Shown here: positions 58,274 through 64,000 of the stretch, one piece after another
How positions within the stretch are numbered: the stretch's first letter is position 1
How the letters are laid out: each line of letters begins with the position of its first letter
Source: an uncultured Pelagibacteraceae bacterium
GTDB taxonomy: Bacteria > Pseudomonadota > Alphaproteobacteria > Pelagibacterales > Pelagibacteraceae
Assembly (NCBI GenBank): GCA_902589395.1
Contig: CACIST010000002.1
Location: 62,001-126,000 of the forward strand
Reading direction: 5' to 3'
Length of the DNA stretch: 64,000 bases
Notes under the pieces: generated by a model
Database searches by the model: none
What the model saw: the letters and a program-made list of their open reading frames with translations, nothing else
What the model was told of the DNA's origin: nothing
Program-made: the position numbers and the translations under genes

Positions 58274-59627
58274 AGTAAATAATTTTTCTTTTTGAACCTT
58301 TTAAATCATGTACTTTAACAATATTGCATTTTTCTTTAAGAAATTTTAAAAAATTTTCTAAATTATAATCATCATAATTTTTAGTTTTAAACATCTTCAT
58401 CCTTTTAACCATTTCATCATCATTAGGAATAAATTCAACCAAGCCTTTTTTTGATAATTTTATAATAAAATTTAAGACTTCAAAGAGTGGTATATTTTTG
58501 CTAATAACCAAATGATGAATTAGTGCAAAAGATAATGAAAAATCAAAATTAAACCTTTCAACAAAACTTTTTTTTTCTTTACAATCCCAACCTATTGACG
58601 AAGATAAGTTTGACAAATCCGCATACAGAGGAGTTATGACTTCGTTATTATCAAATCCAATTTTTTCTAAGCATTGCATGTCATAATCTAAAGCAATAAT
58701 TTTTTTTACCCCTAACTCTTTTGAAATGAATGAATATTTTGCATCATTACAACCTATGTCTATTAACGAATAAGGTTTATTTGTTGAGATATAAGATTTT
58801 AATATATTTTCTTTTTCTATTTCACTTTCTTTTGAATAAGAATGAGTATTTGAATAATTAGACCAAGTCGATTTATTTTTTTTATATTTTAATTTTTCAA
58901 TAAAATTTTTTAAATTCTTAATTAAAAAAGTTTGACTTTGTTTGTAAGATCTTTTCCTATTTTTTTTTGATATTCCACTTTTGCTACTAAGATTTTCTGT
59001 AAAATATACGTTAATTAAAAGTGAAAATGAAAAAAAAATTTTGTAACCTAACAAGTTAATTAGTTGCCTATTAGAAATACCATTTAAATTTCCTTTATAA
59101 ATTTCATTAAATGGTAAATTAAAGTAAGATGAATAAACCAATGGATTTAAAAATTCTTCACAAAATTGTTTGTGTCCTTGCCATGGAGTGTTTTCATCTA
59201 ATTTTTGTAAAGATAATATATCAATAAATATTGGCTTATTATTTTTAAATTGTACATTATAAGCCGACGCATCTTTTAAACTTATATTCTTTTCAAGTAA
59301 AAAAAGCTGAAAATCCAAATGAAAAATTGCTGCGTTTTTAAGTTGCGAAAAAGTCCATTCATATGGATAGGTCCAATTTTCTAATTTTTCATGTTCTATG
59401 AATTTATTTACTTCGTCAAAATTTTGAGAAATTAAATCTTGCTCTTTTACTTCCCAGCTATTTATTAGTAAATTTTTATTTATTAATATTTGGTAGATAT
59501 CTTGATTTTCGAGAAAATTATAATTTTCAATATAATTATTTTTTATTGATCTAAATATTCTATTTTTAAAATTAAATATTTGACCAGCATCATCCCTAAA
59601 TGAAGATGGATCATTTATCAGTGTCAT
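58257..59627 (-). CDS. NoeA-like two-domain protein: kinase-like N-terminus plus SAM methyltransferase
   Basis: A 456-residue protein. The C-terminal half is a class I methyltransferase with SAM motif YSLIDIGCNDAKYSF (about residues 285-299), LDYDMQCL and FDFSLSFALIHHLVI. The N-terminal half contains LKDASAYNVQFKNNKPIFID (about residues 136-155), which resembles the catalytic loop and metal aspartate of kinase-fold phosphotransferases. It overlaps genes on both sides. Related proteins are annotated as nodulation protein NoeA-like and linked to surface polysaccharides; the role here is inferred. Confidence 0.75.
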   Translation of the reverse strand: MTLINDPSSFRDDAGQIFNFKNRIFRSIKNNYIENYNFLENQDIYQILINKNLLINSWEVKEQDLISQNFDEVNKFIEHEKLENWTYPYEWTFSQLKNAAIFHLDFQLFLLEKNISLKDASAYNVQFKNNKPIFIDILSLQKLDENTPWQGHKQFCEEFLNPLVYSSYFNLPFNEIYKGNLNGISNRQLINLLGYKIFFSFSLLINVYFTENLSSKSGISKKNRKRSYKQSQTFLIKNLKNFIEKLKYKKNKSTWSNYSNTHSYSKESEIEKENILKSYISTNKPYSLIDIGCNDAKYSFISKELGVKKIIALDYDMQCLEKIGFDNNEVITPLYADLSNLSSSIGWDCKEKKSFVERFNFDFSLSFALIHHLVISKNIPLFEVLNFIIKLSKKGLVEFIPNDDEMVKRMKMFKTKNYDDYNLENFLKFLKEKCNIVKVHDLKGSKRKIIYYEKIT

Positions 59628-59832
59628 TTTTAGTTTCTTTAGAAAAAAATTTTTTTAATTTACAAAAAAAATTATATATATTTCTTCTTACACTTGAAAA
59701 AAAAACTCCAACCGCTGCTATACTTGCAATTATTCCTTGTAAAATAATGCTTCCAATGCCAGGATCAATATATGCTAATGCATTTGAAGTAAATACCATA
59801 TAAATTAGAAAAGATGTTAAAATAAATTTCAT
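59611..59832 (-). CDS. small YIDPG-motif membrane protein
   Basis: A 73-residue protein with a signal peptide (MKFILTSFLIYMVFTSNALA). Immediately after it come the motif YIDPGIGSIILQ and a membrane helix (about residues 30-48), then a basic tail. The motif defines a recurring family of small proteins encoded with exopolysaccharide or surface-modification genes. Its function is unknown. It leads the three-gene minus-strand cassette and overlaps the methyltransferase gene by 17 bp. Confidence 0.75.
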   Translation of the reverse strand: MKFILTSFLIYMVFTSNALAYIDPGIGSIILQGIIASIAAVGVFFSSVRRNIYNFFCKLKKFFSKETKNDTDK

Positions 59833-59955
59833 TTTTTATTATAATTCTCTAAAATTAAATTAGAATACCTTTAGCAAAAGAACAAAACTATGTCATCTTA
59901 AAACAGGCATATCTTGATTAAATTGAAAAATAAAGTAGAACTATTTTCTTATAAT
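59833..59955. other. intergenic region without features
   Basis: A 123-bp AT-rich stretch between the cassette and the tRNA. No small frame with family features and no strong repeat was found. It must hold the outward promoters of both flanking units. Confidence 0.5.
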
Positions 59956-60032
59956 GGGCCTGTAGCTCAGTTGGTTAGAGCAGTACACTCATAATGTATT
60001 GGTCCCAGGTTCGAGTCCTGGCGGGCCCACCA
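59956..60032 (+). tRNA. tRNA with CAT anticodon, probably Ile2 (lysidine) rather than elongator Met
   Basis: Complete cloverleaf: acceptor GGGCCTG/CGGGCCC, D loop AGTTGGTTA with GG, and anticodon loop CTCATAA. The variable region is TGGTC, the T-loop TTCGAGT, and CCA is encoded. The GGGCC acceptor and TTGGTC after the anticodon stem resemble Ile2 tRNAs whose C34 becomes lysidine. Elongator Met cannot be excluded. Confidence 0.9.
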
Positions 60033-60033
60033 A

Positions 60034-60624
60034 TTACTTGATAATAAACTCTTCCAAAGATTTAAAGAGGTAATCAATATCTCCATTATTATTTTGCAAT
60101 ATAGATTTAAACTCTTCTTTTTGAGTTCTTGCTAAACTTAATCCTTCTACAATAAGATCTCTAATTAAAGGTCTCTCAGGATTTTTAGTATATATTCTCC
60201 AATCAATTTTTATTTCTGGATTTTTAGAAGTTTCTTCTAAAACACTACTGACAATTGTATATTTTTCGTTAATTTTTTTTTCTGATACTACACTTATTTT
60301 TGGGTCAGAGTAATCTACTAATCGACTAGAAAAACTTTTTAAGAAATAACTTTTAAACAGCTTGTTATATTTTATTTTTTGATCTTCGTTTAGGCCTTTG
60401 CGATATTTCCCGAGGGTATACATTCCGATACCATTAATATCAACATTATTTTCAGCAATATTATTTAATCTAATTATTTTAGCCTCTACAGGATCAGGGC
60501 TTGATAAAATGACTGATGCCTCATTAACAATTTCAGTTATTAATATACTTGGCTCTTTAGCAGATGAAATACTATTTAAAAATAAAATAAAAAAAAAAAA
60601 TGAAATTAATTTAATTTTAGTCAT
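60034..60624 (-). CDS. mlaC: MlaC-type phospholipid-binding periplasmic protein
   Basis: Ttg2D/MlaC family lipid shuttle of the Mla system, which keeps outer-membrane asymmetry. The 196-residue protein has a signal peptide (residues 1-22, ending SSAK). The helical core is KYRKGLNEDQKIKYNKLFKSYFLKSFSSRL (about residues 80-109) and a later VDWRI-type strand is read as IKIDWRIY. It follows mlaA by 6 bp. The ABC part (mlaFED) is not in the window. Its stop lies one base from the tRNA on the other strand. Confidence 0.88.
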   Translation of the reverse strand: MTKIKLISFFFFILFLNSISSAKEPSILITEIVNEASVILSSPDPVEAKIIRLNNIAENNVDINGIGMYTLGKYRKGLNEDQKIKYNKLFKSYFLKSFSSRLVDYSDPKISVVSEKKINEKYTIVSSVLEETSKNPEIKIDWRIYTKNPERPLIRDLIVEGLSLARTQKEEFKSILQNNNGDIDYLFKSLEEFIIK

Positions 60625-60630
60625 TAATAA

Positions 60631-61434
60631 TTATTGGGTATCTATTTCTTCCCAATCATCATCATTCATAGTTTCTGTGGTTTCATCTGAGTTTAAAATT
60701 TTTCTTTTTCTATCTTGTAAATATAAACTTCTTACAGATGCATATAAGTCCATTGAATTATTTTCAAGACTAGTAAAAGCCTCTAAGTTTTTAGCTCTAA
60801 AATCTACGCCAGCAGTCAATCTGGAATAATAATAATCCGAATTTTCAAAATATTTTGTGTCATTAGCTATTGTAACGTTGTACCAGGCGTCGCCTCCTCC
60901 AAAATTAGCTAATGAACCTATTGTATCTCTCACTGTAGTTGGACCAAGGACTGGTAAAACAAAGTAACATCCTTCATTTATACCCCAGGTTCCAAGTGTT
61001 TGACCATAGTCTTCTTTATCTTGTTTTTTTAATCCATAATACGAAGCCACATCAAAAATCCCCGCTATACCAAGTGTAGAGTTAATAGAAAATCTTAAAG
61101 AATTTATTCCAGCTTCTTTAAATTGACCCTGCAAAATGTTGTTAGGTATTGTTACAACATTTGATAAATTGCCTAGAGCATTGCTTGTTCCCGATCTGAT
61201 TGGTTTAGGTAAGTATCTGTAGCCCTTAGCGATAGGTTTAAAAAAAACTTTATCTAATCCCTGATTAAATGCGAAAATACCTCTATTAACTGTTTCAAAA
61301 CAATCTTTAACTTCTTTGTCTTGCCCTTTAGCTTTATTTTTAATTTCTAAACTTCCATCTGATCCAGCTAACAAACTGAATGTGGCGAGTTGAGAAATTA
61401 AACAAATTATAAATACTTTTAAAATCTTTTTCAT
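60631..61434 (-). CDS. mlaA: MlaA (VacJ) outer-membrane lipid-transport protein, no lipobox
   Basis: Removes surface phospholipids from the outer membrane. Family segments are CFETVNRGIFAFNQGLDKVFFKPIAKGYRYLP, RFSINSTLGIAGIFDVASYYG and YGQTLGTWGINEGCYFVLPVLGP. Length is 267 residues. MlaA is usually a lipoprotein, but here the signal region ends ATFSLLAGSDGS with no cysteine at the expected lipobox position. It is the first gene of an mlaA-mlaC operon. Confidence 0.92.
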   Translation of the reverse strand: MKKILKVFIICLISQLATFSLLAGSDGSLEIKNKAKGQDKEVKDCFETVNRGIFAFNQGLDKVFFKPIAKGYRYLPKPIRSGTSNALGNLSNVVTIPNNILQGQFKEAGINSLRFSINSTLGIAGIFDVASYYGLKKQDKEDYGQTLGTWGINEGCYFVLPVLGPTTVRDTIGSLANFGGGDAWYNVTIANDTKYFENSDYYYSRLTAGVDFRAKNLEAFTSLENNSMDLYASVRSLYLQDRKRKILNSDETTETMNDDDWEEIDTQ

Positions 61435-61510
61435 TAATGCCGTTTATATTATATCCTCTATTTATTAAAAGATTTAATTGTTTAAAATAATGCAGAAAAA
61501 TGTTGAAAAA

Positions 61511-62224
61511 ATGACTATTAACTATTCTCCTAATTTTGATCTCAAAAAAAGAGATAAAAATAAAATAAAGTATTTAATCTTTCATTATACTGGAATGAAA
61601 AATGATAAATTGGCAATTAAAAAGTTAACTAATTTAAATTCTAATGTAAGTTGTCATTATTATATAACTAAATCTGGAAATATCATTCAAATGGTTCCTG
61701 ATTTATATGTCGCCTGGCACGCAGGTAAGTCTAAATGGGGCAATTATAAATCCTTAAATAGAAACTCAATAGGTATTGAAATTTCTAATCCTGGCCATGA
61801 ATATGGGTACAGAAAATTTAGTCATAATCAAATTAAATGTTTAATAAGAATTTCAAAATATATAATTAAAAAATATAATATTGATAATAACAAAATTTTA
61901 GGTCATTCAGATATAGCTCCTTTAAGAAAAAAAGACCCAGGAGAAAAGTTTCCTTGGAAGCTATTAAGTAAAAAGAAAATTGGAATTTGGCATGATATTA
62001 ATTCAAAAATACTTAAATCCTTAAGAGGAAAAAAATCAGAATTTAAGTTAAATAAATTTATTATTTATTTAAAGAATTTAGGCTATAACATGGAATACTC
62101 AAATTTAAATGAATTAAGAAAAATTATTAAAGCCTTTCAAATGAGATTTAGACCGGAGTTGATTGATGGAAAATTCGATTTAGAGTGCTATAAAATAGCA
62201 AAATCTCTTTATAATCTTAGATAA
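61511..62224 (+). CDS. N-acetylmuramoyl-L-alanine amidase, AmpD family
   Basis: Zinc amidase that recycles muropeptides. The metal ligands are FHYTG (His near residue 24), a second histidine in GHSDIAPLRKKDPG with the following aspartate, and the intervening WHAGKSKWGN. The fold is followed by a C-terminal peptidoglycan-binding-like helix region. The ATG at 61511 gives 237 residues; in-frame ATGs at 61478 and 61490 would add a charged leader without a signal peptide. No signal peptide is visible, so a cytoplasmic AmpD role is likely. Confidence 0.85.
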   Translation: MTINYSPNFDLKKRDKNKIKYLIFHYTGMKNDKLAIKKLTNLNSNVSCHYYITKSGNIIQMVPDLYVAWHAGKSKWGNYKSLNRNSIGIEISNPGHEYGYRKFSHNQIKCLIRISKYIIKKYNIDNNKILGHSDIAPLRKKDPGEKFPWKLLSKKKIGIWHDINSKILKSLRGKKSEFKLNKFIIYLKNLGYNMEYSNLNELRKIIKAFQMRFRPELIDGKFDLECYKIAKSLYNLR

Positions 62225-62263
62225 TAAATAATTGCACTTCGTATAAAATTTTATATTGTTCAT

Positions 62264-62623
62264 CCGCCAGATAAAAGACTTATCGCTTTAATTTATTAAA
62301 GAGGAAAGTCCGGGCTCTACAAAGACACAGTGCCAGTTAATGGCTGGCGGGGGCGACCCTAGGGATAGTGCCACAGAAAATAAACCGCCTTATCAAGGCA
62401 AGGGTGAAAAGGTGTGGTAAGAGCACACCGGCTAAGTTGGTAACAGCTAGCGCATGGAAAACCCCACTGGGAGCAAGACTGAGTAGAGATGACACTGTTA
62501 GAAATAACGAAAAGCAGTCTTTGGCTAGTCATCTGGGTTAGTTGCTTGAGCCTTAAAGTGATTTAAGGTCTAGAGAAATGATAAGTTTAAAAGACAGAAC
62601 CCGGCTTATATTTTATCTGGCAA
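62264..62623 (+). ncRNA. rnpB: RNase P RNA (class A)
   Basis: The catalytic RNA of RNase P. P1 is formed by GCCAGATAAAA (62266-62276) and TTTTATCTGGC (62611-62621). The universal core GAGGAAAGTCCGGGCTC lies at about 62301-62317, ACAGAAAATAAACCGCC at about 62373-62389, and AGACAGAACCCGGCTTA near the 3' end. Placement just upstream of mraZ is the alphaproteobacterial norm. Confidence 0.95.
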
Positions 62624-62733
62624 AATCATAACCTTTTAATTCTTATCTTGTACTAAATAAAATCATTATTTCTATTTTGTTACATTGAAGAAATTAAGAA
62701 CAAATCAAGAATACTCAATTGTAATATTAGGTG
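62624..62733 (+). other. spacer between rnpB and the mraZ promoter
   Basis: About 110 bp, AT-rich. It would contain the rnpB 3' end-processing or termination region, but no GC hairpin with a T run is evident. I see no gene in it. Confidence 0.4.
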
Positions 62734-62776
62734 TTGACGATTTAATTTAAAACCCATAATATCCCATAATATCCCA
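62734..62776 (+). promoter_or_regulatory. predicted mraZ-ftsZ promoter with three MraZ boxes
   Basis: TTGACG (62734-62739), a 17-bp spacer and TAATAT (62757-62762) form a near-consensus sigma-70 promoter. Three CCC cores start at 62753, 62763 and 62773, exactly 10 bp apart. Read on the minus strand they are TGGGA, TATTA, TGGGA, TATTA, TGGG, the TGGGN-N5 pattern known for MraZ. They cover the -10 box and the start point. Confidence 0.8.
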
Positions 62777-62795
62777 AATATGGAATTTATGGATT

Positions 62796-63251
62796 ATGTT
62801 TTTATCTACTTACGAAAACAAATTGGACAAAAAAGGAAGGGTATCCGTGCCTGCTAGTTTCAGAAGCTATCTATCAAACATGGGATATAATGGAATCGTA
62901 TGTTTTCCATCATTTAACAATCAATCAATAGAAGCTTGGCCGCAAGACAGAATTGAAAAAATTTCAAATACAATAGACTCTTTAAATCCATTTGAAGATA
63001 AGAAAGATTATTTTGCCACCTCAATATTATCAGAAAGTATTAATTTACAATTTGATAGTGAAGGAAGAATTCTTATTACTGAAAAACTATTAAAACATGC
63101 GAAAATAAAAAAAAACATGTTGTTTGTTGGTCAGGGAAAAACTTTCCAAATATGGGAACCAACAAGTTTTGAAAAATTTAGGGTCACTGCTAGAAAAAAA
63201 TCAAACATTAACAGGGCTAACCTTAAATGGGAGCAAAAACTTAATAACTAA
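62796..63251 (+). CDS. mraZ: MraZ transcriptional regulator
   Basis: Ring-forming AbrB-like DNA-binding protein that represses its own cell-division cluster. Two tandem MraZ domains are visible: YENKLDKKGRVSVPASFRSYL (residues 5-25) and LQFDSEGRILITEKLLKHA (about residues 84-102), each with the DKKGRV/DSEGRI-type DNA-binding hairpin. Length is 151 residues. It is followed 11 bp later by ftsZ, not by the usual rsmH. The boxes in its own promoter predict autorepression. Confidence 0.95.
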   Translation: MFLSTYENKLDKKGRVSVPASFRSYLSNMGYNGIVCFPSFNNQSIEAWPQDRIEKISNTIDSLNPFEDKKDYFATSILSESINLQFDSEGRILITEKLLKHAKIKKNMLFVGQGKTFQIWEPTSFEKFRVTARKKSNINRANLKWEQKLNN

Positions 63252-63262
63252 ACGGGGGATAA

Positions 63263-64000
63263 ATGACAATTAATTTTAAAGCACCAGACATAAAAGAGCT
63301 GAAACCAAGAATACTAGTTTTAGGTATTGGAGGAGCAGGAGGTAATGCAATCAATGGTATGATAGAGTCAGGTTTACAAGGAGTAGAGTTTATAGCTGTA
63401 AATACTGATGCTCAAGATTTAAGACTAAGCCATGCACAAACTAAAATCCAAATGGGATTAAATTTAACAAAAGGATTAGGTGCTGGAGCAAAATTAGATA
63501 TAGGTGAAGCTGCTGCCGATGAATCCTTAAATGAAATTGTGAATGTCCTTCAAGGTTCTAACATGGTTTTCATAACTGCAGGAATGGGTGGAGGAACCGG
63601 AACTGGTGCTGCTCATGTTATTGCTCGTGCTGCAAAAGAATTAAATATTCTAACAATTGGAGTAGTGACTCTTCCTTTCTTATATGAAGGTCCTTCAAGA
63701 ATGAGAAAAGCAAATCAAGGTCTTGAGGAATTAAGAAAACATGTAGATACTATAATTGTAGTTCCAAATCAAAATTTATTCAAAATCGCAAGTGAGCAAA
63801 CTACATTTGAAGAGTCATTTTTGTTATCTAATGATGTATTAAAGCATGGAGTTCAAAGTATCACAGACCTTATGGTAAGACCTGGTTTAATAAATTTAGA
63901 TTTTGCTGATGTTGAAACAGTCATGAGTTCAATGGGTAAAGCTATGATGGGAACAGGTCAGGCTGAAGGCGAAGGTAGAGCAGTTAAAGCTGCTGAAATG
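63263..64000 (+). CDS. ftsZ: cell division protein FtsZ, 3' end outside window
   Basis: Tubulin-like GTPase that forms the division ring. The visible 246 residues include the N-terminal [18 protein letters not shown] and the tubulin signature [15 protein letters not shown] (about residues 110-124). The T5/T6 region [18 protein letters not shown] and NQNLFKIA follow. A GGGGG ribosome site at 63254-63258 stands four bases before the ATG. The upstream neighbour is mraZ; ftsA and ftsQ do not precede it here. Confidence 0.97.
   Translation, partial: MTINFKAPDIKELKPRILVLGIGGAGGNAINGMIESGLQGVEFIAVNTDAQDLRLSHAQTKIQMGLNLTKGLGAGAKLDIGEAAADESLNEIVNVLQGSNMVFITAGMGGGTGTGAAHVIARAAKELNILTIGVVTLPFLYEGPSRMRKANQGLEELRKHVDTIIVVPNQNLFKIASEQTTFEESFLLSNDVLKHGVQSITDLMVRPGLINLDFADVETVMSSMGKAMMGTGQAEGEGRAVKAAEM

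Noticed and set aside
59950..59955. TATAAT immediately before the CAT tRNA
   Set aside because: It touches the first tRNA base, so transcription from it would start inside the tRNA. It cannot be the promoter of a complete tRNA.
56607..60032. tRNA-flanked cassette as an integrated phage or integrative element
   Set aside because: No integrase, recombinase or phage gene is present. The shared GGCCCACCA is explained by normal tRNA 3' ends.

Overview
The window looks like a piece of a Pelagibacterales (SAR11) alphaproteobacterial chromosome. It is very AT-rich with a strong A/T codon bias, genes overlap or abut almost everywhere, and there are no insertion sequences, phage genes or CRISPR arrays. 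The gene set is marine alphaproteobacterial: retinal synthesis (crtI, crtB, crtY, blh), the split F0 ATP synthase operon with b and b' subunits, a CcrM-type GANTC methyltransferase and a petABC bc1 operon. This assignment is by recognition of protein sequence and gene order, not by a database search. No proteorhodopsin gene and no crtE are present.

Layout. 1-11187 is one long minus-strand array: dciA-like, dsbA-like, smc, atpI-B-E-F'-F, crtI-crtB-crtY-blh, a 57-residue membrane protein and ispH (cut by the window edge). 11188-13309 (+) holds mutY and a flavin monooxygenase. 13306-15879 (-) holds a uracil-DNA glycosylase, a 44-residue membrane protein, rnhB and ccrM. 15890-19799 (+) has a TPR protein, ispE, tRNA-Gln and cca. 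19796-21548 (-) has trmL, hemF and greA. 21646-24223 (+) is petABC. 24200-30171 (-) is lgt, a MidA-like methyltransferase, pgeF, prs, rplY, pth and ychF. 30222-33791 contains ubiK, a MarR/OmpR/histidine-kinase operon and ilvE. 33788-40439 (-) is uvrB, a short-chain reductase, a hydrolase, folB, uvrC and pgsA. 40476-47949 includes aspartate aminotransferase, a reductase, a PsiE-like protein, trxB, an ELM1-like protein, an oxygenase, Anbu and its ATP-grasp partner. 47946-52341 (-) is carAB. 52465-56681 (+) is yqeY, dnaG, rpoD and tRNA-Val. 56699-59832 (-) is a very AT-rich three-gene surface cassette bounded by tRNA genes. The end of the window holds mlaA/mlaC (-), ampD, RNase P RNA, mraZ and the start of ftsZ.

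How the parts connect. The F0 motor, the enzymes that make the proteorhodopsin chromophore and the last MEP-pathway enzyme lie head to tail on one strand. DNA repair and methylation genes (mutY, udg, rnhB, ccrM, uvrB, uvrC) and cell-cycle genes (smc, ccrM, mraZ, ftsZ) recur through the window. Two regulatory regions can be read closely. The ccrM promoter has GANTC sites inside its core elements. The mraZ promoter carries three MraZ-type boxes at exact 10-bp spacing, directly upstream of mraZ-ftsZ.

Streamlining is extreme. All eight convergent protein-gene pairs overlap at their stop codons, several divergent pairs start within 0-36 bp of each other, and many start codons overlap the previous stop. 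Notable molecular oddities are an SMC protein with no recognisable hinge, a DnaG primase lacking three of four zinc ligands, a uracil-DNA glycosylase lacking most Fe-S cysteines, and a tRNA-Val with a non-canonical elbow.
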